A DNA stretch of 43,840 bases from Citrobacter sp. (GTDB taxonomy: Bacteria; Pseudomonadota; Gammaproteobacteria; Enterobacterales; Enterobacteriaceae): assembly GCA_019415335.1 (NCBI GenBank), contig DXKH01000044.1:1-43840 (forward strand), read 5' to 3'. The notes below the pieces were generated by a model. That model was given only the letters and a program-made list of their open reading frames with translations, searched no databases and was not told the DNA's origin. This document shows, piece by piece, positions 33,871-42,564 of this stretch. Position 1 is the first letter of the stretch, and every line of letters starts with the position of its first letter. A program made the position numbers and the translations under genes.

Positions 33871-35001
33871 AGCGGCCACTTTTGGCCGCAGTACCATGGC
33901 CGGCAGCGCCACCAGCGCCATCACCCAGAAGACGCCGTTGCCCAGATTCTGATACAGGAAACCAGCGAACACGGTCATGATGGCAATGCTGCCGCCCATC
34001 GCCACGGCAGAATAGACCGCCTGCAGACGGATCACTTCGCTTCCCTGACGCGCCGCAATATAGCGCATCGCCGCCAGGTGGCAGACGGTAAAGGTGCCGC
34101 AGTGGAGGATCTGCACCACAATCAGCCACGGCAGCGCCGTCGTCCAGCCCATCAGTCCCCAGCGAATCACCCCACAGATGGCGGAGAGCAGCAACAAATC
34201 GCGGGCGCTAAAGCGGCGGAACAGTTTGTTGCTCAGGGCAAAGATAATCACTTCCGCCACCACGCCAAGCGACCAGAGATAGCCGACCGCCGACGCGGAA
34301 TACCCCGCGCCCTGCCAGTAAATGGCACTAAAGCCGTAGTAGGCGGCATGCGCCCCCTGCAACAGACAGACGCAGGCCAGAAAGCGCCAGCTCTGCGCGA
34401 TCAGCGCGCGCCAGGCGGGCCAACCGGCGCTCTCCTGGTGACGGTTTTCCCCTTTGGGCAGCACGCTGGGGCGAATCAGCATTCCCAGCAGCATTGAGGC
34501 GACGCCCAGCGTCAACAGCGCCAGAACCGCCCGATAATCAAATACGCTGACCAGCTTTCCGGTCAACGCCGAACCGATCACAAACGCCACCGATCCCCAC
34601 AGTCGTACCCGACCGTAGTCCATTGTGATCTGCTTTTGCCAGGTATTCGCCAGCGCGTCTGTGAGCGGCACCAGCGGCGAGAAGAAGAGGTTGAAGCCGA
34701 CCATCACCACCATCAGCCAGGCGACGTGGGTTCCGGCCCAGAAGGCCAGCGCAAAGACCAGTGCCAGCAGTGCCAGAATGCGTAACGCGGAGATCAGTCG
34801 CGACGGGTCGCTGACCCGTGGGGCAATAATCAGACTCCCGAGAAAACGCGCCACCAGTCCAGCGCCTAACAGCAGACCAATGGTCTCCGGCGTGAGGCCA
34901 AGCCCTTTAAGCCAGACGCTCCAGAAGGGAAGAAAAATCCCGTAGCTAAAAAAGTAGGTGAAGTAACCGAGCGCCAGCCAGCGCGTGGAGTGCAAAGCCA
35001 T
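33862..35001 (-). CDS. hcaT: MFS transporter HcaT (3-phenylpropionate permease family)
   Basis: 379-residue, 12-helix major facilitator protein of the LacY/nucleoside-type branch, the E. coli HcaT length. Opens MALHSTRWLALGYFTYFFSYGIFLPFW. In E. coli it sits next to hcaR-hcaEFCBD and is proposed to import 3-phenylpropionate. Here those dioxygenase genes are missing, so the substrate is uncertain. It follows yphB on the same strand across 88 bases with no terminator. Its SD (GGAGG) can pair with CCTCC just upstream (35007-35021), possibly damping translation. Confidence 0.9.
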   Translation of the reverse strand: MALHSTRWLALGYFTYFFSYGIFLPFWSVWLKGLGLTPETIGLLLGAGLVARFLGSLIIAPRVSDPSRLISALRILALLALVFALAFWAGTHVAWLMVVMVGFNLFFSPLVPLTDALANTWQKQITMDYGRVRLWGSVAFVIGSALTGKLVSVFDYRAVLALLTLGVASMLLGMLIRPSVLPKGENRHQESAGWPAWRALIAQSWRFLACVCLLQGAHAAYYGFSAIYWQGAGYSASAVGYLWSLGVVAEVIIFALSNKLFRRFSARDLLLLSAICGVIRWGLMGWTTALPWLIVVQILHCGTFTVCHLAAMRYIAARQGSEVIRLQAVYSAVAMGGSIAIMTVFAGFLYQNLGNGVFWVMALVALPAMVLRPKVAASA

Positions 35002-35089
35002 GATCCCCTCCCGTGTGGAGGCGATAGTCTGGCGATAAACGCTGGCTGGCGCAAGCGAACATTAACAGCAACATAACAACGATTTGCCG

Positions 35090-35932
35090 CTAATCAACGC
35101 GAATCTCCATCGCGAAACAGCACTGTTCTCCAGGACCTAACATCCGTAATCCCGGCTGCCCGGGCATGTGGTGGGCATTTACCGGATGCGTCTGCGGTTC
35201 CAGACAAAGGAATGACTGACCTGGCATTCTGAAAAGCATCAGCCAGGGAGTTTGCGCAGAAATCGTGACTTTCATCACATCGTGATGGATAACCGCCTGC
35301 CCACTCCAGCCAGAATACCCCACGTTCAACCAGCGATCCGCGCCATACTGCGCCCTGGTGAAATCGGCCTCCGTCGGCAGTTCACTTCGCCAGGCCAGCG
35401 GCAAGTGATGTTCGCCTTCCGGCCAGTAACCACTGGCCGAAAACTGCAGCGTACTTTGCGCATCGAAAGCAAAAAACGGGTGGAAGCCGCAGCCGTACAG
35501 CATGGGGCGCTTGCCCAGATGCGCGATCGTCAGCGACGCCCTGAGTACCGACACCTCCAGCACATACTGGAGTTCCGCCAGATAGTCATATCCGCACGCC
35601 AGTTGACTGCGCAGACGCAACCGGCAGCTATCGTCGGTTGCCTCTGCCACCTCCCAGCGCTTAAGCCAGCCGTCACCGTGCAGGAAAAACCGGTCGTCAG
35701 CCTCATACAGCGGCAACTGCACTTCGGTTCCGCGCTGGTTGAAGCGGTTACCGGCCACGCGATTGGCAACCGGTAGCATCGGAAACAGCCCGCCATCACC
35801 GGCGGTTTTCCCTTCGCCTGCGCGTAAAACCGATTGTTGATGTGGTAACGAAAACAACGTCAGCAACGTACCACCCTGCGGGTCCACGCGCATCCGTAGA
35901 TGCGCGTTATGCAGCGTCAGCGGCACCGTCAT
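35090..35932 (-). CDS. yphB: Aldose 1-epimerase-like protein YphB
   Basis: 280 residues, galactose mutarotase fold (Aldose_epim). The GLFPMLPVANRVAGNRF segment with the substrate Arg, the GCGFHPFFAFD histidine motif and the late Cys-Leu-Glu-Pro (FLCLEPQTHPVNA) with catalytic Glu are seen. Likely interconverts anomers of the sugar handled by the yph genes. Start overlaps the stop of the sugar-porter gene by one base. E. coli YphB is slightly longer. Sugar identity is unknown. Confidence 0.9.
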   Translation of the reverse strand: MTVPLTLHNAHLRMRVDPQGGTLLTLFSLPHQQSVLRAGEGKTAGDGGLFPMLPVANRVAGNRFNQRGTEVQLPLYEADDRFFLHGDGWLKRWEVAEATDDSCRLRLRSQLACGYDYLAELQYVLEVSVLRASLTIAHLGKRPMLYGCGFHPFFAFDAQSTLQFSASGYWPEGEHHLPLAWRSELPTEADFTRAQYGADRWLNVGYSGWSGQAVIHHDVMKVTISAQTPWLMLFRMPGQSFLCLEPQTHPVNAHHMPGQPGLRMLGPGEQCCFAMEIRVD

Positions 35933-37371
35933 CAGCGCGCACTTCTCTGCTGTGCTGACGGACTGGCCTTCAGGTGTCTTGCCGCCAGTTGTTCCTCAAG
36001 GGCCTCCAGGGTGACGCCTTTGGTTTCCGGCACATTACGCAACACATACACGTAGCCCAGCGCACAAATCACGCCGTAGAGCAGGAAACTCCCGGCGGCG
36101 CCCAGCCCGGCATTGAGCAGCGGGAAGGTATAGGTCAGCAGGAAGCAGGCAATCCACAGTGCCAACGTCCCCAGCGACATCGCCAGCCCGCGCACGCGGT
36201 TAGGGAAGATCTCAGACAACAGCACCCAGGTAACGGGGGCCAGCGTCAGGGCATAAATCGCAATCGCCGCCAGCACCAGAACCAGCACCGGCCAGCCCAT
36301 AATTCCCATCCCATAAGCGCCGGCAATCAACACATAAATCACGGTCAGCCCCGATGCGCCAAACAACATCAGTTTGCGGCGACCGAGTTTATCCACCAGC
36401 GGCAGTGCGGCAAGAGTAAAGACCAGGTTGATAATGCCGGTGGCGACGATCGATTTCAGCGTACCGTTGATGTCGAAACCGGCGGAAGCGAAAATCTCCT
36501 GCGCATAGTTAAAGATCACGTTGATCCCACACCACTGCTGGAAGACCGCCAGCACCATACCAATGATCACAATCGGTTTGATCTGCGGTTGCAGGAGCGT
36601 TGACCATGCGACTTTGTGATTATCTTTGAGCAGCGTGTGTTCGATCTCTTTCAGCGTCTGCCCGGCGTACTCCGCAGAGCCAATGCGTTGCAGCATGGCG
36701 CGCGCACGCTCCGGTTTACCCGCCTTCACCAGCCAGCGCGGGGATTCCGGAACGAAGAACATCAGCACCAGAAACACCAGCGCAGGGACTAACTCTGCGC
36801 CAAACATCCAGCGCCAGCCCATCTGCCCGTTCCAGCTCTCAACAATCGCCTGCTGCGTGGCCCCTGTGGCAACGGGTTCAGCGATCATCAGGTTGATCAA
36901 CTGTGCCGCCAGGACGCCAATCACGATGGTCAACTGGTTCACCGCCACAAAACGTCCGCGTTTTTCTGCCGGACTGACTTCAGCGATGTACAGCGGACTG
37001 AGCGCTGACGCAAGGCCAATCCCGACGCCGCCGACGATGCGATAAATCACAAACATGTCGAAGTGGCTGGCAACGGCGGTTCCCCATGCAGAAGCACTGA
37101 ACAGGATAGCAGAGAGGATCAGCGGCATTTTTCGGCCAAATTTATCCGCGCACCAGCCAGAAATCAGCGCGCCAAAAATACAGCCCACCAGCGCTGAGCT
37201 CATCGCCCAGCCCGACTGCGCCGGATCGGTTATCGAGAAGTACGCTTCATAAAAAGGCTTTGCCCCGCCAATCACCACCCAGTCGTAGCCAAACAGCAAA
37301 CCACCACAGGCCGCGACCAGACAGATGGTCCAGACGTAGCCGATTTTCAAATGTGTCTGCGCGTTATTCAT
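35932..37371 (-). CDS. Sugar porter family MFS transporter
   Basis: 479 residues, 12 helices, XylE/GLUT-like sugar:H+ symporter family. Landmarks: GGLLFGYDWVVIGGA in helix 1, GRKMPL and KLGRRKLM loops, PESPRWLVKAGK before the central loop, QQWCGINVIFNYA in helix 7, and PETKGVTLEALEE at the end of the helix bundle. ATG 37371 with AGGA upstream is chosen; a longer in-frame start at 37431 lacks sense. It lies between yphG and yphB where E. coli has yphC-F (dehydrogenase and ABC transporter), so it is the probable uptake route for this locus. Confidence 0.9.
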   Translation of the reverse strand: MNNAQTHLKIGYVWTICLVAACGGLLFGYDWVVIGGAKPFYEAYFSITDPAQSGWAMSSALVGCIFGALISGWCADKFGRKMPLILSAILFSASAWGTAVASHFDMFVIYRIVGGVGIGLASALSPLYIAEVSPAEKRGRFVAVNQLTIVIGVLAAQLINLMIAEPVATGATQQAIVESWNGQMGWRWMFGAELVPALVFLVLMFFVPESPRWLVKAGKPERARAMLQRIGSAEYAGQTLKEIEHTLLKDNHKVAWSTLLQPQIKPIVIIGMVLAVFQQWCGINVIFNYAQEIFASAGFDINGTLKSIVATGIINLVFTLAALPLVDKLGRRKLMLFGASGLTVIYVLIAGAYGMGIMGWPVLVLVLAAIAIYALTLAPVTWVLLSEIFPNRVRGLAMSLGTLALWIACFLLTYTFPLLNAGLGAAGSFLLYGVICALGYVYVLRNVPETKGVTLEALEEQLAARHLKASPSAQQRSAR

Positions 37372-37412
37372 TATGATTCCTCTTTCAGGGAAACGCAGGG
37401 AACAGTAGGTTT

Positions 37413-37434
37413 CCGGTGGCGTCACCGCCACCGG
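37413..37434 (-). other. Hairpin between yphG and the sugar porter
   Basis: CCGGTGGCG TCAC CGCCACCGG: perfect 9-bp stem with a 4-base loop in the 71-base spacer, no T-run on either strand. Likely protects the yphG 3' end or lets the transporter be expressed at a different level. Confidence 0.6.
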
Positions 37435-37442
37435 TTCAGGGT

Positions 37443-40400
37443 TTAGTGCAATAACTCCAGTCTGATGACATGGCGCAGGAGCAGAGCTTTGTCATGCGCC
37501 GGATTCTGTTGCAGAAGTGCGTCAAGCGCCTGTTGGCAGGCAGGTAAATCCCCCAACCCCAGATGCCCCAACGCGGTGATAAACAGACAGTGCTGCTGAT
37601 GTTTTGCCTCCGCCGGGGTATCGAGCACCACCAGATCCGGTAATGAGACGGCGAAGAAATCCACCTCCGGCACGTGGTCTCGTTGTGACGCCACCCATTG
37701 CAGGAAGCTGTGGAAAAGCTGTTCTGCGTCGTCACGTTCACCCAACTGTTTCAACGCCATGCCCTGCCAGAAGAGATAGTCCACGGGCTGATCGTTATAA
37801 TAACGACCGGCATCCAGCGTACTTCCGCCACGAGTGGCGCGGGCAAAGTACCGCTGTGCCTCGTCATGATGCCCCTGGCGTTGAGCGCAATAGCCCAACA
37901 GATACCAGATATCGTTATCGGTTTGTCCGGGTAAGCGCCCTTCCCCCAGGTTATGCGGATAGATCAGCGCCTGTTGTAGCAGGCTGACTGCGTCAGGGAA
38001 CGCCTCTCTGCCAATCGCCAACAGCGCCCGATGCATCTGGTTCAGCAAATACTGCCCGGTTGCTTTCCCTTCTCCCCCTTCCCAGGGATGGAACACGCGC
38101 TCGCCAAGTACCTTCGCCGCGTCATCGTAATGGCCCAGTCCGTTCCACAGACTGAGCAACTCCACGGTCAAATCGTCACGCTGGAACACCACCGCCTTGC
38201 GCGATTCAAGCTGTTGCAGACGCTGCTCAACCGGTGTCGCCAACAGCTTCTTGAGGTAATCCAGTTCGAACAGGAAGCGAGCGTTGTCAGGCTCCAGCGC
38301 CACGGCCTGCGACAAATACTGGTGTGCCTTGATGGCATCGTGCTGTTTGTTCCACGCATAAATCCCCAGCAGACGATGCACGGGCGCAAATTCAGGCTCC
38401 TGTTGCAGGGTAAATTGCCAGCAGGAAAGTGCCTCTTCGTAGCGACGTTTGCTGTACCAGAAGCACCCCAACAGATAGCGGGCATAGGCACTGTGATCCA
38501 GCGTTTGCAGCATCTGTACTTCGTCGAGAGTGTTCGGGAAACGCACCCGGTTGTGCAGGCAGGCTCGCGCCTGGGCGATGAACGGCTGCGGATTGTCGCT
38601 CAGCGACGCCCGCCACAGCAGCGGCAGCGTTTCCTGACTGTCCAGCAGTTCCAGTAGTTCGCGTGCCGCCGCTTTCTGACCGAAAGAGAGTAACCATCCT
38701 GCCAGTTCGCAGGCGTTAGTGCCGCGACGACCGGTAATGGCGATGAGCGCCGTTTTCGACAGTTCATCCCGACGTATTACCCAGCGGGCATAGTGCAGCG
38801 CGTAGCTGAGCGGGTAATCATTAAGCTGCTGTTCGATGTACTTCAACGCCTCTGATGTGCGTCCCAGTTCTGCCAGTACCAGCGCTTTCAGTCCCATCGC
38901 CAGATTGTTGCTGCCGTTAACGCGCAGACTCTGCGTCACTTTTTCCAGCGCATCCGCATGATCGCCACGCGCCATCGCAAGCCGGGCCAGTGCCCAGAAG
39001 GCCGCATCGCGACAGTTTCCGCTCCAGCTTGCCTTGTAGTAATGATCCCATGCCTGCTGACAATCGCCCTGGCGCTCCCGCGCAGCGGCCAACAGCATAC
39101 TGGCTTCGCCATCGCGTGGGTTTTTGTTCAGGTGATGCGCCCGCTGCAATGCCGCTTTCGCACAGCATTCAGCCTGCTTCCAGTCAGCCTGGTTCAGCGC
39201 CAGCGTCCCCAGCGCGACGTTGTTGCGGTAATCCAGCGGATCAATCTCCAGCGCCCGGCGATAGTAATCCCCGGCGTAACGACTGGCGTGGTTATACTGC
39301 TCCAGATGCTGACCGATAAAATAGAGTTCATCGGTGTTAGATAACGCCTCCGGTTGTGCCGGGGCCGTTGCCGCCGAAGGTAACGGCAGATCGTCAGCAA
39401 CATGTTCTTCGTATTGCAGCAGCGTCTGACCGTCGTGACGCGTAACCGTCATAGTGATCCGCGCATAGCCCGAATCGGCAAGCGTCGTCAGCCAGCTTTT
39501 CCCCGGCGCCAGCGTCAGCGTGGTTTCAAAGAATGGTGCGCCATCTGCACTGAGCGTCACCTGCACATCATGCAATGGCGCAACCGCATAAACGCCAACG
39601 GACAGTTGGCTTTCATCACGCACCAGTCGCAGCGCCAGGTCGGTGCTGGCGTTTTGCACCATCCCTAATTCGCTGTATGGCAGGAAGTTCTGGACGAACA
39701 CCTTCTCTTCATAAGGTGCAAGCCAGGTGAAATCGGGCTGGTTGTCGGTAAATACCCCGGTCATTAATTCGATATACGGGCCATTCTCATCGGTCAGGTT
39801 ACGATCCCAGGCGACGCCGAAATCCCCGTAACCCCAACTCCACTGTTTTTTCCCCGGCGAGATGTGATGATCGGCAACGTGCAACAATCCACCGCGCTCG
39901 CCGTGATGCCAGGCACCGACAAAGTCGTAGTCTGATTTTTCCGCCATGTATGACGTCGGCACTGGCACATTCTTGTAGCGGGAGATATCCACCCCCGCCG
40001 AGTAGTCAACTTTATAATAGGTGCCTGTGGCGATCGGAAAAGCGGAGACATCGCGCTTGCCGTGATCGAACACCGCCGTGACATCCGGCGGGAAAACGCT
40101 TTGATGATCGTCGCCGCCCTTCACCGCCGGGTTCGCCCACCATAAAAAATGGCGCGGCGTGGCGTTGCCGTTGAAGACTTTACCGGTGATTTCTATCAGC
40201 GCGCGATCCGGGTAGAGGGTGAATCCGGTCATCACCTGCAGACCGCGCATCGGCTCCACTTCGCCCATCCAGACGGTTTGTTCGCCGTGCTCCCCAGCCC
40301 GCTGCGTAAAATCCACCGGCATAAAAGTGGTGGGACGGTGATGCTGCGGCCAGTTAAATTCGATTCCGCCGGAGATCCACGGTCCCAACAGGCCAACCAG

Positions 40401-40709
40401 CGCAGGCTTCACCACCTCGTTGTAATAGACGAAATCGCGCTGCTGCACCTTGTCATACGCGCGATGAATGCGCCCGCCCAATTCCGGCAACAGCATGACC
40501 CGGATAAAATCGTTCTCCATCCACACGGCCTGGTAATCTTGCATCTCGCGCTTGCCGGTCAGGGTGTCGATCACGCCGTAAGGGTAAACCGCCCCTGAAG
40601 ACCCCTGATAAACCCGTTTTTCCAGGAACATTGGGTTCGGATCTTCATCACCCACCGTCCAGGTCGGTAGTGAGACGGTTTCCTGCCAGACCTTTACTGA
40701 ACCGTACAT
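37443..40709 (-). CDS. yphG: DUF5107 and TPR-repeat protein YphG
   Basis: 1088 residues. The N-terminal DUF5107 domain (about 20-330) has a beta-sandwich character related to mutarotase/lyase folds, with LPELGGRIHRAYDK, GGIEFNWPQHHRPTTF and ANHH/ADHHISPGKKQWSWG motifs rich in His and aromatic residues. A linker beta domain is followed by a long TPR array (about 465-1080). Start ATG 40709 with GGAGG upstream is preferred over one twelve codons earlier, which would overlap the yphH promoter. Function is unknown. E. coli YphG is 1124 residues. First gene of the yphG-porter-yphB unit, divergent from the ROK repressor yphH. Confidence 0.92.
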   Translation of the reverse strand: MYGSVKVWQETVSLPTWTVGDEDPNPMFLEKRVYQGSSGAVYPYGVIDTLTGKREMQDYQAVWMENDFIRVMLLPELGGRIHRAYDKVQQRDFVYYNEVVKPALVGLLGPWISGGIEFNWPQHHRPTTFMPVDFTQRAGEHGEQTVWMGEVEPMRGLQVMTGFTLYPDRALIEITGKVFNGNATPRHFLWWANPAVKGGDDHQSVFPPDVTAVFDHGKRDVSAFPIATGTYYKVDYSAGVDISRYKNVPVPTSYMAEKSDYDFVGAWHHGERGGLLHVADHHISPGKKQWSWGYGDFGVAWDRNLTDENGPYIELMTGVFTDNQPDFTWLAPYEEKVFVQNFLPYSELGMVQNASTDLALRLVRDESQLSVGVYAVAPLHDVQVTLSADGAPFFETTLTLAPGKSWLTTLADSGYARITMTVTRHDGQTLLQYEEHVADDLPLPSAATAPAQPEALSNTDELYFIGQHLEQYNHASRYAGDYYRRALEIDPLDYRNNVALGTLALNQADWKQAECCAKAALQRAHHLNKNPRDGEASMLLAAARERQGDCQQAWDHYYKASWSGNCRDAAFWALARLAMARGDHADALEKVTQSLRVNGSNNLAMGLKALVLAELGRTSEALKYIEQQLNDYPLSYALHYARWVIRRDELSKTALIAITGRRGTNACELAGWLLSFGQKAAARELLELLDSQETLPLLWRASLSDNPQPFIAQARACLHNRVRFPNTLDEVQMLQTLDHSAYARYLLGCFWYSKRRYEEALSCWQFTLQQEPEFAPVHRLLGIYAWNKQHDAIKAHQYLSQAVALEPDNARFLFELDYLKKLLATPVEQRLQQLESRKAVVFQRDDLTVELLSLWNGLGHYDDAAKVLGERVFHPWEGGEGKATGQYLLNQMHRALLAIGREAFPDAVSLLQQALIYPHNLGEGRLPGQTDNDIWYLLGYCAQRQGHHDEAQRYFARATRGGSTLDAGRYYNDQPVDYLFWQGMALKQLGERDDAEQLFHSFLQWVASQRDHVPEVDFFAVSLPDLVVLDTPAEAKHQQHCLFITALGHLGLGDLPACQQALDALLQQNPAHDKALLLRHVIRLELLH

Positions 40710-40763
40710 GCTGCCTCCACTCAATAAACAAAAGTAAAATGTCATCTTGTGGCTATTGTGGGA

Positions 40764-40818
40764 CAGTTAACTGGTGGTAAAATGCGCAATGCTCACGCAA
40801 TATAGTTAAGGGAGTTAA
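40764..40818. promoter_or_regulatory. Candidate YphH operator in the yphG/yphH divergent region
   Basis: The perfect palindrome CAGTTAACTG (40764-40773) sits midway between the two starts. The motif AGTTAA recurs at 40804-40809 and 40813-40818, just before the yphH ATG, so the region has one symmetric and two half-type sites. Suits autoregulation by the ROK protein. Confidence 0.45.
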
Positions 40819-40822
40819 GTGT

Positions 40823-42016
40823 ATGCAGCGTTCAGGATTCAATAACGCCCGGGTCAGACAGGCGAATAAACAGATCTTCCTGTCACATTTGTGGCGCGAC
40901 AAGCAGCTCAGTAAATCGCAGCTGGCGCAGCTCACCGGCCTGTCGATTCCGGCGGTGAGTAACATTCTTGAAGAGTTGCTGGACGAAGGCCGGATTTGCC
41001 ACTCCCGGGAAACGCTGAGCCAGCGCGGACTCAGCAGCGGGAGTTTTCATCTGCCGGTACAGGGTGCGTGGACGCTGTGCATGAACGTCACCCCTACCAG
41101 CCTGACCAGCCAACTGGCCGATGCCCGTCTGGTGGCGGTAGGCGACTGGCAACATGAGGTAATCAACGCCGCGACGCCTGACGCGCTACTTGCCGCGATA
41201 GCCAGCCACTGGCGGCGCTGGCGTCAGCGTTATCCCGACACGACGATCAACCTCGCACTGGGCGTCCACGGTCAGGTGGATCCGATCACCGGGGCGTCGA
41301 AAACGATGCCGCAGGCGCCGTGGAAAACGCCAGTGGAAATCAAGTATCTGCTGGAGGAGCGGCTCGGCATCCAGGTCCGCCTCGACAACGACTGCGTGAT
41401 GCTGGCGCTGGCGGAAAAGTGGCAAAACCCGGCCGCCAACGAGGATTTCTGTATGATTAACGTCGATTACGGCATTGGCTCATCGTTCGTTATTCACGAC
41501 AGTATCTGGCGCGGTAGCCTGTACGGCAGTGGCCAGATTGGGCATACCATCGTAAACCCCGATGGTATTGCCTGCGACTGCGGTCGTTACGGTTGTCTGG
41601 AAACTGTCGCCTCCCTGAGCGCGCTGAAAAAGCAGGCCAGAGTCTGGATGAAGGCGCAGCCGGTGCCGGGAAGGGATCCGGAGACGCTGACCACGGATAT
41701 GCTGATCGATGCCTGGCGCAAGGGCGATGTGCGCATTCAGGCGTGGGTGGAACATGCCGCCAGCGCGATTGGCTTAAGCCTGTATAACTTCCTCAATATC
41801 CTGAATATTAATCAGATCTGGCTTTACGGGCGCAGTTGCGCCTTCGGTGAATCCTGGCTCAATACGCTACGGCAACAGACGGGATTTAATCCCTTCGATC
41901 ACGGCGATAACCCGCGAGCGAAAGCGACGCAGATTAGTTTTGGCACGCTGACCCGCGCCCAGCAGTTGATGGGAATTGGCTATCTGTACGTGGAGTCGCA
42001 ACTGAACGAAATATAA
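40823..42016 (+). CDS. yphH: ROK-family transcriptional repressor YphH
   Basis: 397 residues, E. coli length. N-terminal winged helix (HTH about 29-53, LSKSQLAQLTGLSIPAVSNIL) and a C-terminal ROK sugar-binding domain with LDNDCVMLALAE and the zinc site H241, C251, C253, C258 (CDCGRYGCLE). The family Glu of the ExGH motif is Gln238 (GQIGH), as in E. coli YphH by my recollection. It resembles NagC/Mlc and would release DNA when bound to its sugar. Divergent from yphG, so the natural regulator of the yphG-porter-yphB unit. Confidence 0.93.
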   Translation: MQRSGFNNARVRQANKQIFLSHLWRDKQLSKSQLAQLTGLSIPAVSNILEELLDEGRICHSRETLSQRGLSSGSFHLPVQGAWTLCMNVTPTSLTSQLADARLVAVGDWQHEVINAATPDALLAAIASHWRRWRQRYPDTTINLALGVHGQVDPITGASKTMPQAPWKTPVEIKYLLEERLGIQVRLDNDCVMLALAEKWQNPAANEDFCMINVDYGIGSSFVIHDSIWRGSLYGSGQIGHTIVNPDGIACDCGRYGCLETVASLSALKKQARVWMKAQPVPGRDPETLTTDMLIDAWRKGDVRIQAWVEHAASAIGLSLYNFLNILNINQIWLYGRSCAFGESWLNTLRQQTGFNPFDHGDNPRAKATQISFGTLTRAQQLMGIGYLYVESQLNEI

Positions 42017-42091
42017 GCTTATGGCGCGCATGGCAAGGCTCGGGGTTGTGTATTAATTTTAAAGTACATTACTCATGCTAATGAGCCTGCT

Positions 42092-42514
42092 ATGAACACG
42101 TTACGTTATTTTGATTTTGGAGAATCACGCCATCTGTTTTTATTGATTGCCCGTATTGCGTTGGCAATTCTGTTTATTATTTTTGGCTTTCCTAAACTGA
42201 CAGGGTTCGACGGTACCGTACAATATATGACGTCTCTCGGCACACCAGCGCCGATGCTTGCCGCGATCGTTGCCGTTGTCATGGAGGTTCCCGCAGCAAT
42301 TCTGATTGTGCTGGGCTTTTTCACTCGCCCGCTGGCAATTCTCTTCGTTTTCTATACGTTAGGTACGGCAGTCATCGGTCATCACTTCTGGAATATGACC
42401 GGTGATGCTGTGGGGCCGAATATGATTAACTTTTATAAGAATGTCAGTATTGCAGGCGGATTCCTGCTGCTGGCGCTGACGGGGCCGGGCGCGATCTCTA
42501 TTGACCGGCGATAA
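42092..42514 (+). CDS. yphA: DoxX-family membrane protein YphA
   Basis: 140 residues with four membrane helices, DoxX fold; the sequence is nearly that of E. coli YphA ([40 protein letters not shown]). Molecular role not established. In E. coli it precedes yphB; here it lies beyond yphH, next to glyA. A small inverted repeat CTCAT GCTA ATGAG (42072-42085) lies just upstream of its ATG. Confidence 0.93.
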   Translation: MNTLRYFDFGESRHLFLLIARIALAILFIIFGFPKLTGFDGTVQYMTSLGTPAPMLAAIVAVVMEVPAAILIVLGFFTRPLAILFVFYTLGTAVIGHHFWNMTGDAVGPNMINFYKNVSIAGGFLLLALTGPGAISIDRR

Positions 42515-42521
42515 AAAAGAA

Positions 42522-42546
42522 AAAAGGCCGCATCAGGCGGCCTTTT
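42522..42546. terminator. Bidirectional terminator between yphA and glyA
   Basis: AAAAGGCCGC and GCGGCCTTTT: perfect 10-bp stem with a 5-base loop, A-run on the left and T-run on the right. Serves the convergent yphA and glyA. Confidence 0.9.
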
Positions 42547-42564
42547 GTTTGCAGCAAAACGGAA

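Noticed and set aside
37371..37431. Longer N-terminus for the sugar porter
   Set aside because: The extra 20 residues have no family match and the ATG at 37371 has a good SD; the extension would also run through half of the intercistronic hairpin.
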